From Oscillospiraceae bacterium (GTDB taxonomy: Bacteria; Bacillota; Clostridia; Oscillospirales; CAG-272): DNA of 64,000 nt. Position 1 is the first letter of the stretch. Each line of letters opens with the position of its first letter. A program made the position numbers and the translations under genes. Below are positions 1-8,781 of this stretch, one piece after another. A model generated the notes under the pieces. It had not been told where the DNA came from. It ran no database searches and worked only from the letters and a program-made list of their open reading frames with translations. The stretch is taken from positions 62,001 through 126,000 of the forward strand of contig SVSE01000004.1 of the NCBI GenBank assembly GCA_015064445.1, in the 5' to 3' direction.

Positions 1-53
1 CGCATTCCAAATTCCTCATTCCGAATTCCGCATTCCGAATTCCGCACTCTGAA
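1..53. repeat. GAATTC-type dispersed repeat (R family)
   Basis: Short alternating units of the form ATTCCGAATTCCGC / GGAATTCGGAATG fill the left edge of the window. The same units recur near 10.2, 18.0, 20.6, 25.6, 28.9, 47.4, 49.7, 62.3 and 63.6 kb. The units are self-complementary around GAATTC, so a run can fold as a hairpin on either strand. Here the repeat runs into the 3' end of the ABC exporter gene and provides its last codons and stop. Confidence 0.8.
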
Positions 54-1743
54 TCAGCCTTGCATACTCGCCATCAAGTGCTAAAAGCTCGGTATGTGTG
101 CCCTTTTCTACGATTTTTCCGTTATCTACTACTGCTATTTGATGGGCATTTTTAACAGTTGAGAGTCTATGGGCTACCACTATTGTGGTTCTGCCCTTAC
201 AGAGCTCATCAAGTGATTTTTGAATCAAGATTTCGGTTGTGTTATCGAGCGCGCTTGTCGCCTCATCAAGAATCAAAATCGGTGGATTTTTAAGGAAAAC
301 TCTTGCAATTGAAAGCCTTTGCTTTTGTCCACCTGAGAGCTTAACTCCCCTCTCGCCGATAACCGTATCATATCCGTTTTCGAGTGTCATTACAAAGTCG
401 TGAATGCTTGCGCGCTTTGCTGCCTCGATTACCTCATCCTCGCTCGCATCTGGGCGACCGTAAAGAATGTTGTCGCGAATGCTTGCGTTAAAGAGATAAA
501 CATCCTGCTGGACGATACCGATGTTTTTACGCAGGCTCTCCATTGTGATGCTATGAATTTCTCTATCGTCAATAAAGATTTCGCCCCTGTCAATTCTGTA
601 AAAATGAGGAATCAGATGGCAAATTGTGGTTTTACCTCCACCACTCGGACCTACGAGCGCAAAAATCTCGCCCTGCTTTATGTCAAGTGAAAGACCGTGC
701 AAAACATCGCTTGAGCCGTCGTAGCCATAGTGAACATCATTAAAGCGAATGTCGCCACGCACGCCCTCGATAGGTGTTGCGTCCTCGCTATCTGCCTCGG
801 GGGGAGTGTCCATAATTTCAAGAAATCTCTTGAAGCCCGTTACACCGTTTTGGTACTGCTCCATAAAGCCGATAAGCGTATTAACTGGACCTATAAAGAG
901 GTTAACCGAAACGATAAATGCTGTATAGTCGCCAAGCTGAATTTGTCCGTTATAGAGGAAAATTCCACCTGCGATAAGAACGATTACATTGAAAACATCT
1001 GTTACAAAAACGGTCGAGGAATGGAAAAGTCCCATTGCCTTGTATGCCTTTTTGCGACATTTTACAAATTCGCCATTACCAACCTCAAACTTGTCACTCT
1101 CCTCCTTGGCGTTTGTGTACGCCTTTGTTACACGAATACCAGAGATGCTACTCTCAATTGATGCGTTGATTTGTCCTGTCGCCTCTCTTGTTTGAGTGAA
1201 CGCCTCCTTCATTCTCTTGCGAAGCGCGCGAGAAATGATGATAAGGAAAGGAACGCACGCAAAAATTATGAGCGTGAGCCAAATATTGATTGTGGCAAGA
1301 TAAGTAAATGACAAAACGATTGAAATAGAGGAAATCAGGAGATTTTCAGGGCCGTGATGGGCGAGCTCACTAATTTCCCAAAGGTCGTTTGTCATACGAG
1401 TCATTATTTTTCCTGTCTCGTTGTCGTCGTAAAACTTATAGGGCAATTTTTGAAGATGATTGAACATATCACTTCTCATTTGCGCCTGCATTCTTACGCC
1501 TATTGTGTGTCCTTGATACTGAATGAAGTAGTTAAGAAGCATTCTTATCAGATACAAAGCAAGAAGCACACAGCCGAAAATCACGATAAGCCTAAATTGC
1601 TTGTTTGGAATGAAATCATTTAGCATATAGCGCGTGATTATCGGATAAAAAATTGCAATAACTGCCACCAAAAGTGACGCAAGCATATCAAAGATAAATA
1701 GCGTTTTGTGTGGCTTGTAGTATGAAATAAATCTTTTTATCAT
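16..1743 (-). CDS. ABC exporter, fused permease-ATPase subunit (MsbA/LmrA-like)
   Basis: A 575-residue half-transporter that should work as a dimer in the cytoplasmic membrane. An N-terminal domain of about six membrane segments (residues about 15-300) precedes a nucleotide-binding domain. Visible motifs are Walker A GPSGGGKTT, the signature LSGGQKQR, Walker B ILILDEATSALD and the switch histidine in VVAHRLS. The substrate cannot be read from sequence; the family exports lipids, peptides and drugs. The gene starts 3 bp after the lactate dehydrogenase stop with only a weak ribosome site (GACCTAT), suggesting translational coupling. The last nine residues (AEFGMRNSE) and the stop codon lie in the dispersed GAATTC repeat, so the native C-terminus was probably replaced or extended by repeat DNA. 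Confidence 0.93.
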   Translation of the reverse strand: MIKRFISYYKPHKTLFIFDMLASLLVAVIAIFYPIITRYMLNDFIPNKQFRLIVIFGCVLLALYLIRMLLNYFIQYQGHTIGVRMQAQMRSDMFNHLQKLPYKFYDDNETGKIMTRMTNDLWEISELAHHGPENLLISSISIVLSFTYLATINIWLTLIIFACVPFLIIISRALRKRMKEAFTQTREATGQINASIESSISGIRVTKAYTNAKEESDKFEVGNGEFVKCRKKAYKAMGLFHSSTVFVTDVFNVIVLIAGGIFLYNGQIQLGDYTAFIVSVNLFIGPVNTLIGFMEQYQNGVTGFKRFLEIMDTPPEADSEDATPIEGVRGDIRFNDVHYGYDGSSDVLHGLSLDIKQGEIFALVGPSGGGKTTICHLIPHFYRIDRGEIFIDDREIHSITMESLRKNIGIVQQDVYLFNASIRDNILYGRPDASEDEVIEAAKRASIHDFVMTLENGYDTVIGERGVKLSGGQKQRLSIARVFLKNPPILILDEATSALDNTTEILIQKSLDELCKGRTTIVVAHRLSTVKNAHQIAVVDNGKIVEKGTHTELLALDGEYARLIQSAEFGMRNSE

Positions 1744-1746
1744 TTT

Positions 1747-2700
1747 TTATAGGTCAAGGGAGTCGAAGATTTTCTTTAGCTGATCTGCGCTCTCCTGAAG
1801 CTTTACTCTTTCCTCGTCATTAAAGGTAATCGGCACATCTGCCTCAATTCCGTCGCTACCTACAATTGCAGGCATGCTGAGCACTACTCCGTCGATACCG
1901 TGCTCACCGTGAGTCATATGCGAGATAGGCAAAATCGACTTTTCATCTCTTGCAATTGCCTCGCAAATTCTCTTAACTGAGGTTGCAATTCCGTAATAGG
2001 TTGCTCTCTTACGATTGATTATCTCGTAGGCGCTGTTTCTTACCTTGCTTGCAATTTCCTCGGTTGTTTGCTCGTGCTTGAAGTGACCACGCATCTCGCA
2101 GAAGCGGTCAAGGGCAATTCCCGATATATTTGCAGAACTCCAAGCGACAACCTCGCTATCTCCGTGCTCTCCAACGATAAATGCATGCACGCTTCGGCTA
2201 TCTACCATAAGATGCTCGCTTAGCTGATATTTGAGCCTTGCTGTATCAAGCACCGTGCCAGAGCCGATAACGCGATGCTCTGGGAAGCCTGAGAGCTTAA
2301 GGGCAACCTGTGTGAGAATATCAACAGGATTTGACACAATAAGAAGAACTCCGTCAAAGCCACGCTTTGAGATTTCGGGGATTATTTTTTTAAAGATTTC
2401 AACATTCTTGTGCACGAGGTCAAGTCGAGTTTCGCCTGGCTTTTGTCCTGCGCCTGCTGAAATTATAATGATATGCGCGTCGACTATATCGTCGTAGTCG
2501 CCTGCATATATTTTCATATGTCTTGTAAAGGGGATGCCGTGGCTTATATCCATAGCCTCGCCCTCTGCCTTTTCCTTGTCTGAATCTATTAGGACGATTT
2601 CAGAAAAAAGTCCACTTTGCATAAGTGCGAAAACGCTCGCCGAGCCAACATAGCCACAGCCTATCATCGCAACCTTTCGGATATTAACACATTCTCTCAT
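1747..2700 (-). CDS. ldh: L-lactate dehydrogenase
   Basis: A 317-residue NAD-dependent dehydrogenase interconverting pyruvate and L-lactate in the cytoplasm. The Rossmann motif GCGYVG (residues 14-19), the substrate loop with Q86 and R92 in GQKPGETR, R155 in DTARLKY and the catalytic H179 in VGEHGDS are all present. Glutamine at position 86, in the GQKPGETR loop, favours lactate over malate dehydrogenase. The length is normal for the family. The start has a good ribosome site (GAGGTG, 6 nt upstream) and lies behind a consensus promoter at 2762-2791. It is the first gene of a probable two-gene operon with the ABC exporter, an unusual pairing that gives no clear functional hint. Confidence 0.95.
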   Translation of the reverse strand: MRECVNIRKVAMIGCGYVGSASVFALMQSGLFSEIVLIDSDKEKAEGEAMDISHGIPFTRHMKIYAGDYDDIVDAHIIIISAGAGQKPGETRLDLVHKNVEIFKKIIPEISKRGFDGVLLIVSNPVDILTQVALKLSGFPEHRVIGSGTVLDTARLKYQLSEHLMVDSRSVHAFIVGEHGDSEVVAWSSANISGIALDRFCEMRGHFKHEQTTEEIASKVRNSAYEIINRKRATYYGIATSVKRICEAIARDEKSILPISHMTHGEHGIDGVVLSMPAIVGSDGIEADVPITFNDEERVKLQESADQLKKIFDSLDL

Positions 2701-2761
2701 AATACACCTCTTTATTTTTTAAAAGTAGTATTTGCGAATATTTATAAAATATTACAACAAC

Positions 2762-2791
2762 ATAATAACACACGCGCGCCCTCAATGTCAA
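2762..2791 (-). promoter_or_regulatory. Sigma-A-type promoter of ldh
   Basis: Read on the minus strand: TTGACA, 18-bp spacer, TATTAT, about 60 bp before the ldh start codon. The -35 box matches the consensus perfectly and the -10 box matches five of six positions. Confidence 0.75.
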
Positions 2792-2925
2792 GAAAAAGGA
2801 ACGGAAAATCCGTTCCTTTTCGTGTTATAAAATTTCTTTTTTATTTTTTGGACAAGCACCGCTTCTCGTTTCTTTATTCCTATTAGCAAAATAAATGCTA
2901 ACAATATTGAAAGTAGTTTTTTCAT
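2788..2925 (-). pseudogene. Truncated secreted-protein leader (45 codons)
   Basis: A 45-codon frame starts with MKKLLSILLAFILLIG, a clear signal-peptide core, then turns into a short basic tail that reads straight through a rho-independent terminator before stopping. The 5' flank (CTAATTTTATTTTAGCATACG on the plus strand) resembles the region upstream of the lipoprotein genes at 6190 and 7345. The likeliest reading is a relic of a third lipoprotein gene that has lost its body. A functional small hydrophobic peptide cannot be excluded. Confidence 0.5.
2794..2820 (-). terminator. Rho-independent terminator of the peptidase/lipoprotein unit
   Basis: An 11-bp inverted repeat AAAAGGAACGG / CCGTTCCTTTT with a 5-nt A-rich loop, followed on the minus strand by CTTTTTCTT. 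The same hairpin occurs at 8781-9128, where a 320-bp hairpin array interrupts the loop. Confidence 0.8.
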
Positions 2926-2972
2926 AAAATCAGCTCATTTCTAATTTTATTTTAGCATACGAAAATATTAAG

Positions 2973-3731
2973 TTATTTTACGATATTAGATTTGCGCTTC
3001 TTTACTATGATCAACGCACCTATAACACAAACAGCGCCAAAAGTTACAACCATACCTAAAATCGCTTCCCAAGAAATAAGCCTTGGCTCAATCTCGTTTT
3101 TTGAAATATCAGCAACATCATCTAACCTTATTCCTCCAAAAACAGGCATTGTAAGTGATAGAATTTTATCAGTATGCATATCTGAAATTTCTCTATATTC
3201 CTCGGCTGTAAACAAGTAAATCTCTTCATTCGGATCATACTCGCCAACGCACGGAGCATGAGTTGCCAAGACATAATCTCCCTTGCTCGTTTCGTAATAT
3301 ATACACAAAATATCCATACCATATCCCGAATATGTGCAATACACATTGTTTATTTTTGTAAAATATCCAAATATTTTTTCAGGATATAAAGCATAATCAA
3401 AAAACTCACTTTTAGTCGCTTTTTTTATTTCTCCATTTACAAAATTTCCATTATAATCGTAATATTTATCCTTTGTCAATAAATTTATAGAAAGCGGATG
3501 AACTATATAATAATCATAAAATATAGCTCTAACATTCAAATCATCCGCAATTGTCTTTGGCAAGGATTCATAAGAAGATATTTTTATTACCGAATCAAAA
3601 ACAGTTGTTCGTGCCAAAGAACGCTCTTCTCGAGACAAGACTACTGAATTGTTTACTTTTTCAGTAGCACAAGAAACAAAAGAGAAAAAACATAAAATAA
3701 TCGCGAGAAATAATGCTATTGGCCTTTTCAT
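2973..3731 (-). CDS. Lipoprotein with C-terminal membrane anchor, unknown function
   Basis: A 252-residue protein not recognised as a named family. It has a signal peptide with lipobox FVSC (Cys21), an extracellular domain of about 190 residues rich in Tyr and Asp, a single membrane segment near residues 220-243 (LGMVVTFGAVCVIGALIIV) and a basic tail KKRKSNIVK. Both ends would therefore be membrane-held. The start has a ribosome site (AAAGGAGAT). It lies 14 bp behind the secreted cysteine peptidase gene and is almost certainly co-transcribed with it, so a role as partner, substrate or inhibitor of that peptidase is possible; this is inference from position only. Confidence 0.75.
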   Translation of the reverse strand: MKRPIALFLAIILCFFSFVSCATEKVNNSVVLSREERSLARTTVFDSVIKISSYESLPKTIADDLNVRAIFYDYYIVHPLSINLLTKDKYYDYNGNFVNGEIKKATKSEFFDYALYPEKIFGYFTKINNVYCTYSGYGMDILCIYYETSKGDYVLATHAPCVGEYDPNEEIYLFTAEEYREISDMHTDKILSLTMPVFGGIRLDDVADISKNEIEPRLISWEAILGMVVTFGAVCVIGALIIVKKRKSNIVK

Positions 3732-3745
3732 GTTATCATCTCCTT

Positions 3746-6190
3746 TTATGGTTGATACGACGGGATCGTTTCGTTAGCAAAATATGTATCTTTAACAACC
3801 GATCCTTGCCACGCCCTATGTGTTGCCATATCATTGTCAGTCGTCTCGCCAAAGTACAAATCATCGTAATGCAACATATAAATACTTCCTGTTCCTTGGG
3901 GAGATGGATCTTTTATAAGAAAATGATAAGAAGAACCTATCGTTACATAACCATATATCAACACCGCGTGGCCATTAGGAATTTGCACAAAACTATCATT
4001 CATAAATCTATAATAGCTCCATCCTGCAAAAACAACCGTTCCCATGTCCAAAAAATCGGCCAACCTTTCGGCGGTATAAACGTTTCCTGCTGTATAGCGT
4101 GTGTTGATGATAGCGCCAGATATCGAAGAAATATAATAGTTTATGGCGCTTTGCGCTTGTATTACTGTTCCACCTTCATCAACGACGCTTCCTTTTACAT
4201 ACGATACTGCTTGTTCTTGTGTATATGAAACGGAACTATAAAAATGCTTTGCAAACATTCTAGCGACGGCAGCCCAACACCAATTAGACATTTGTTGAGC
4301 TTCCAAAGCAACATTCGATTCGTATTCTATTTTGGCAAAATACCACTCGTCCTTGCCATTGCTTTTCTCTTTTCGTTGTTCGATGTTAGTACCATTGACA
4401 GCAAGAGTTGCGCCTGCTGCCACATAAAATGAATTGTTAGTGCGAGGAGAAATTTTATACATTCCATTTCCCACATCAATTATATCCCATTGTTGTCTAT
4501 CAAGGACATTGTAAGATTCTAATAATAGTTTTTGGTTTGCAGTCGCCTCTTTTCCTGCTGGAGAAGATAGAGCCAATCCAGTCGAAGCAGAAGTTATTTT
4601 GTAATACCCATTGTGAAGATATTCAACATCCCATTTTTGATCCATCGTACCTTTGAATTCGTATAACTCCGCAAAATTCCCACCATTGTCATCCAATTGC
4701 ATATATCCCGCGGTGTGCTCGACGTTCCTAAAATAATATTTTGAATCTTCTTCCAAAACCGCATCTCTCTGATAATACAAATCATAGGTGGAATAGGTCG
4801 TTAGATATGTTTCTCCCGAAAGAATTGATATGTACGATGGATATTCATCTGATGAATAAGTCAGCGCCATTCCGTAAAATGGTTCTCCTGCATAGGCGTT
4901 TACAAAAATGCCGGTTATATCAATAGGCGCAAACTCGGGAAAATCCTGACTAGATGTGTATGATTCCGGAAGATATGCGTAGCCTAGATCTCTGCTTTCC
5001 AGTCCCAAGAAGTCATATTGAGATGCCGTACTATATGTCCAAGTGTTTTCGCTCCAAGGAACTACAACGGGATACACATCTAGCTCAACACCATCTTCGG
5101 GCACCGCAGAAGGATAATAGTAATAAATATTTAGTGTTGCATAGAAAACAGTTGCGTCATCTGGGATAGTCGGCAATGATACAGGTCTCATATAAACCAT
5201 TTGCGATGAGCTAACATACATATTTCTATTATTTCCGTAATTTGTGTTTGGATTATTCACGTCAATATATGTGTCATAAACACATGCAGAATTGCTCACG
5301 GTAGTTACCGTCGTCGGATCAATCACAACAGGAAGCTCGGCTGAGCTTATCCAATCGCTGTTTGCGCTTACCGTAAGGGCATAGTCTCCGTTTTCGAGTG
5401 ATTCAAGAGAATATTCTACATCGTATGAAAGATTTCCGTTTGCATCATACATATACGGAACAGGGATTAAATATCTTTCCTCTCCGCTTTCGCTATCGAA
5501 AAGCGAAACCGAGCCGTCCTCGTTCAAGGTAGCTACGAGATTTTCAAGAGAATAGATAAAGGTATAGCTATACTCGTCTTGAAGTCTCTTTACTATTATA
5601 TTCTCCTTGACGTTATTTGAGCTTAGCACATATTCAAGGTCGATTCCCTTTAAGGTGTTTTTATACAAAAGTGTTGTATTATTGTCTATTTGCTTTACTT
5701 TCTTAAATTGCGTGTCAAGATCATCTCTGCCAGACGGAGTATATTTACTTGCATGATTTGAAAGCTTCGCATTTGAGCTCTTGATATTTTCATTTGCAAA
5801 TGAAACGGTTATTCTATATCCGTTTTCACTTAAGGTATATATCTCGTTTTCATCTTGCTTTATCTTTTTTGCAAAGGTAATTCTTCCGTCCGAAGTTATA
5901 TACGCTTGCTTATTCTTTATTTCAGTCTCGGACATTGTATTGTCAATGTCCTGCCAATTTCCGTTTGAATCCTTTCTGTGTACTGCGTTATTATACATAA
6001 TTGCAGTATATGAGCCATCGGGATTTTCAAAGTGCTTTGTGTTTTCATCACGAAGCTCTACGACCTCGTTTAAAGTCTCGTATCTGTTTTCAAGAGCATA
6101 AGCAATAGAGCTAAGAGGGAAAACAAGCAACACGAGTATCAATGACATAACAAACGATATGAGCTTTAAATTTCTTGTTCTTTTTTTCAT
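3746..6190 (-). CDS. Secreted multidomain cysteine peptidase (DNRLRE - ricin lectin - papain-like)
   Basis: An 814-residue exported protein. I place the start at 6190 because AAAGGAGA lies just upstream and the next residues (MKKRTRNLKLISFVMS...) form a signal peptide; an upstream in-frame ATG at 6262 has no such support. Order of domains: a poorly conserved N-terminal region to about residue 295; a DNRLRE-type beta domain (about 298-440, with NTNYGNNRNMYV); a ricin-type lectin region (about 483-625, QKWDVEYL and RQQWDII repeats); and a C-terminal papain-like peptidase of the C39-like/AvrRpt2-like type. The peptidase shows Cys in MSNWCWAAV (about residue 638), His in NGHAVLIYGY and Asp in LIKDPS. 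It probably acts at the cell surface or outside the cell. Co-transcribed with the lipoprotein behind it. Its promoter region carries phased repeats shared with the 6488-7345 gene. Confidence 0.85.
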   Translation of the reverse strand: MKKRTRNLKLISFVMSLILVLLVFPLSSIAYALENRYETLNEVVELRDENTKHFENPDGSYTAIMYNNAVHRKDSNGNWQDIDNTMSETEIKNKQAYITSDGRITFAKKIKQDENEIYTLSENGYRITVSFANENIKSSNAKLSNHASKYTPSGRDDLDTQFKKVKQIDNNTTLLYKNTLKGIDLEYVLSSNNVKENIIVKRLQDEYSYTFIYSLENLVATLNEDGSVSLFDSESGEERYLIPVPYMYDANGNLSYDVEYSLESLENGDYALTVSANSDWISSAELPVVIDPTTVTTVSNSACVYDTYIDVNNPNTNYGNNRNMYVSSSQMVYMRPVSLPTIPDDATVFYATLNIYYYYPSAVPEDGVELDVYPVVVPWSENTWTYSTASQYDFLGLESRDLGYAYLPESYTSSQDFPEFAPIDITGIFVNAYAGEPFYGMALTYSSDEYPSYISILSGETYLTTYSTYDLYYQRDAVLEEDSKYYFRNVEHTAGYMQLDDNGGNFAELYEFKGTMDQKWDVEYLHNGYYKITSASTGLALSSPAGKEATANQKLLLESYNVLDRQQWDIIDVGNGMYKISPRTNNSFYVAAGATLAVNGTNIEQRKEKSNGKDEWYFAKIEYESNVALEAQQMSNWCWAAVARMFAKHFYSSVSYTQEQAVSYVKGSVVDEGGTVIQAQSAINYYISSISGAIINTRYTAGNVYTAERLADFLDMGTVVFAGWSYYRFMNDSFVQIPNGHAVLIYGYVTIGSSYHFLIKDPSPQGTGSIYMLHYDDLYFGETTDNDMATHRAWQGSVVKDTYFANETIPSYQP

Positions 6191-6372
6191 AAATGAAGTC
6201 TCCTTTTTAATATTAAATTTCTGTTTTCCTATGAAATCAATATTAAGCTTATTTGAAAGCAATACACCTCCCCTTCAATCTTTCTATAATTAAAAAGGAG
6301 TGTTTTAGGAGAAATCCTTCAAATTTTAGGAATGTTTTTGAATTTTTTATCGCTCTTATCTTTCCTAATTTT

Positions 6373-6438
6373 ATTGTAGCATACGAAAAATGTGCTTGTA
6401 AATGCTTTTCACTTAATTTTCAGCAAATGTTCACAAAA
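6373..6438 (-). promoter_or_regulatory. Promoter region with three 11-bp-phased repeats (peptidase operon)
   Basis: The plus strand reads TTTTCAC-TTAA-TTTTCAG-CAAA-TGTTCAC-AAAA at 6406-6438: three heptamers at exact 11-bp intervals, as expected for two or more OmpR/PhoB-family response regulator monomers on one DNA face. A minus-strand -10 box TACAAT lies at 6373-6378 with only a poor -35 match. The 33-bp block is identical to the one at 7400-7432. Confidence 0.6.
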
Positions 6439-6452
6439 TCAACTACCTAAAC

Positions 6453-6485
6453 AAAAAGTCCTCGACTATGTGTCGAGGACTTTTT
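6453..6485 (-). terminator. Terminator of the 6488-7345 lipoprotein gene
   Basis: A 14-bp stem AAAAAGTCCTCGAC / GTCGAGGACTTTTT with a 5-nt loop, 2 bp past the stop codon and followed by a T-rich tract on both strands. Confidence 0.85.
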
Positions 6486-6487
6486 GT

Positions 6488-7345
6488 TTATTCAATATAG
6501 GTAAGAACAGTTGAATGCTCAAGCGTTTCAAGGCCATTGGCATCCTTTATCCAAATGTAATAATTGGAAGCAAGCACTATTTTCCCGTTTTCCAAAACAA
6601 CAAGACGGCTTCCACGAGGCTGTTGACCTGTAATTTTTGCACCGTCCTTCTCATAGGTGCTATAAATTATGTCCTTAATGCTTTCCTCAACCTTTGATTT
6701 GTCAAATTCCTCAAGAGCGTCAAAAACACCTGTTTGTCCTATGGAGAGCTCATATATTTTTCCGCTATTTGTAATAGAAACGCACAAAAAATCAGTTGTC
6801 GAATAGCCCAATGCTCTTTTTGTATATGTGTATTTTGTGCCATAGTCTATTCCATTTTCGGACACATAAAGAGTTTCTGTTTTTAAATCATACAAGGAAG
6901 GATCTCCTAAATATTGCTTTGCTATCTCCTGCGCAACAGTTAGCGAAGAAGTATCTCCCAAAGCAGTCTCTTGTCTTATGTCAATACTTTGACCAAAATA
7001 AACCAGCCTATCCGTGCCTGTTTCAAGGGCAAACGACACTCCATCTCTTGCATAATAGTAATCTCTTTTTATCGCAGCGCCATACCTATAATCGTTTTCG
7101 GTGTTCATATATCTTGTCGATGTGTAATCTTTGCTATTAAAAGCAATAGTTTTAGACTCTGGGCGAGCGTTATCGGGCGGCTTAATGTGATCAAAATATA
7201 CATACCCCTCATCTTCGGGCAAGTTATCAAGAACAAACCCTTCTTTCGAAATTTCGCTGACATATTTTTCTCCACCTTCGTTGCAGGAAGCAAGCACTCC
7301 AAGGCAAAAAACTAGAGCAAGCAATAAAGCTAATAGTTTTTTCAT
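6488..7345 (-). CDS. Lipoprotein, unknown function
   Basis: A 285-residue lipoprotein with signal peptide MKKLLALLLALVFCLGVLASC (lipobox LASC, Cys21) and a soluble extracellular domain of about 260 residues with many Tyr, Lys and Asp. No family is recognised. The C-terminal part (residues about 130-285) alternates beta-like stretches such as GTKYTYTKRALG and SGKIYELSIGQ. The start is supported by AAAGGAGATGA. It is monocistronic, with its own terminator and an upstream region carrying the same 33-bp phased repeat block as the cysteine peptidase operon, so both are probably under one regulator. Confidence 0.75.
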   Translation of the reverse strand: MKKLLALLLALVFCLGVLASCNEGGEKYVSEISKEGFVLDNLPEDEGYVYFDHIKPPDNARPESKTIAFNSKDYTSTRYMNTENDYRYGAAIKRDYYYARDGVSFALETGTDRLVYFGQSIDIRQETALGDTSSLTVAQEIAKQYLGDPSLYDLKTETLYVSENGIDYGTKYTYTKRALGYSTTDFLCVSITNSGKIYELSIGQTGVFDALEEFDKSKVEESIKDIIYSTYEKDGAKITGQQPRGSRLVVLENGKIVLASNYYIWIKDANGLETLEHSTVLTYIE

Positions 7346-7368
7346 AAGATCATCTCCTTTCTGATTTT

Positions 7369-7432
7369 ATTTTAGCACGCATTGAGTGCCCTGTGTGGAT
7401 TTTCACTTAATTTTCAGCAAATGTTCACAAAA
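7369..7432 (-). promoter_or_regulatory. Promoter region with three 11-bp-phased repeats (lipoprotein gene)
   Basis: A 33-bp block at 7400-7432 is identical to 6406-6438. The minus-strand -10 box TAAAAT is at 7369-7374, and the position 17 bp upstream has no -35 match, which fits an activator-dependent promoter. The block ends about 26 bp from the -10 box, against 28 bp in the sister copy. Confidence 0.6.
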
Positions 7433-7448
7433 TCAAAAAGAAGCTAAT

Positions 7449-7471
7449 CCCGACCTGTCGGGATTTTTTAT
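7449..7471 (+). terminator. Terminator-like hairpin
   Basis: AATCCCGAC / GTCGGGATT with a 2-nt CT loop, then TTTTTTAT. It points along the plus strand but there is no gene upstream of it on that strand; it lies between two divergent genes and just before the flavoprotein promoter, so it may only insulate. Confidence 0.5.
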
Positions 7472-7472
7472 A

Positions 7473-7501
7473 TTGAAATTTTTTGATGCAGGTGGTATTA
7501 T
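7473..7501 (+). promoter_or_regulatory. Sigma-A-type promoter of the flavoprotein gene
   Basis: TTGAAA, 17-bp spacer, TATTAT, 17 bp before the start codon; ribosome site GAGGTGAG at 7508-7515. Confidence 0.7.
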
Positions 7502-7518
7502 TAAATTGAGGTGAGATT

Positions 7519-8781
7519 ATGAAGCATTATGATATTATCGTTGTTGGTGGCGGACTTTCGGGCGTCGGTGCGAGCATTGCCGGTGCGAGGGCTGGAAAGC
7601 GCACGCTTCTTATCGAAAAATATGGCTGTCTTGGTGGTGTGAGCGCCTTTAATCTTGTTATGCCATTTATGCCCTACTACACGCACGATTCAAAAACCGG
7701 TGCGCGAATTGATTTGAGTTGTGGCATATTTAGCGAGATAATGGAAGCGCTTAAGGCTCACGGTGGTGTGAGCGAGGAATGGGAGCAATGCTTTAACGAG
7801 GAAGCGCTCAAATATGTATTAAATAAAATGACAAGTGAGAGTGGTGTTGAGCTTCTCTTTGGCTCGTATGTGAGCGATGCTGTGTGCGAAAATGGCACTA
7901 TTAAGAGCCTTACCGTGTCGAGCGCTGGCAAAAGTGAGCAGATTAGCGCAGATTATTTCATTGACGCAACGGGCGATGCGAATTTAGCAACGCTTTGTGG
8001 CTTTGAAAGCATAGTCGGCAGAGAGAGCGACGGAAAATGTCAGCCACTTACTCTATCATTTAGGCTTGCGAATGTTGATATGGACGCATATGAGAGGTGC
8101 AAGCACGAGATAAATGCGCTTTACAAGAAGCAAAGGGAAAATGGAAAAATCACAAATCCACGCGAGAATGTGTTGATTTTCAAGACTCCTTGCAAGGGAC
8201 TTCTCCATTTCAACTCAACAAGAGTTGTTGGAATAGATCCGACAAATCCTTGGGAGCTTTCAAGGGCTGAGCTTATCGCGCGAGAGCAGGTTTTCGAGCT
8301 TGTTGACTTTTTAAAGGAGAGCTTTGACGCATTTAAGGACGCGTATCTTATATCAAGTGGTGTGCAAATCGGCGCGCGAGAAAGTCGCAAGATTGTGGGA
8401 GAATACACTCTAACAAGAGACGACATCGTGTCGCTTAAGCGCTTTGAGGACTCGATTGCTGTTTGTAATTACGACATTGACATTCACTCCCCAGACGGTA
8501 CTGGAACGAGCCATTATTATTTTAAGAGTGGGGATTACTACACAATTCCGTATAGGTGTCTTATTCCAAGGGCGAGCGTCAATTTGCTTGTCGCTGGCAG
8601 ATGCGTAAGTGCAACTCACGAGGCGCAGGCGTCACTTCGCATAATGTCAACCTGTGTAACTCTCGGTCAAGCGTGTGGTGTTGCGTGCGCGATTGCCCAT
8701 AATTCTCACACAGGAGTGCGTGAAATCGACATAAGGGCACTACAAGAGGCACTCGTTCAGAACGGTGCGAAAATATATTAA
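7519..8781 (+). CDS. FAD-dependent oxidoreductase
   Basis: A 420-residue flavoprotein. The N-terminus has the dinucleotide-binding motif GGGLSGVGASIAGARAG followed by LLIEK, and a second FAD contact GDANLATLCG near residue 155; the C-terminal end has NLLVAGRCVSATHEAQASLR, which closes the FAD site in the FAD_oxidored (PF12831-type) family. Substrates in this family are mostly unknown. No signal peptide, so cytoplasmic. The start is set by GAGGTGAG 4 bp upstream and the promoter at 7473-7501. It stands alone, and its stop codon abuts a terminator hairpin disrupted by a hairpin array. Confidence 0.85.
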   Translation: MKHYDIIVVGGGLSGVGASIAGARAGKRTLLIEKYGCLGGVSAFNLVMPFMPYYTHDSKTGARIDLSCGIFSEIMEALKAHGGVSEEWEQCFNEEALKYVLNKMTSESGVELLFGSYVSDAVCENGTIKSLTVSSAGKSEQISADYFIDATGDANLATLCGFESIVGRESDGKCQPLTLSFRLANVDMDAYERCKHEINALYKKQRENGKITNPRENVLIFKTPCKGLLHFNSTRVVGIDPTNPWELSRAELIAREQVFELVDFLKESFDAFKDAYLISSGVQIGARESRKIVGEYTLTRDDIVSLKRFEDSIAVCNYDIDIHSPDGTGTSHYYFKSGDYYTIPYRCLIPRASVNLLVAGRCVSATHEAQASLRIMSTCVTLGQACGVACAIAHNSHTGVREIDIRALQEALVQNGAKIY

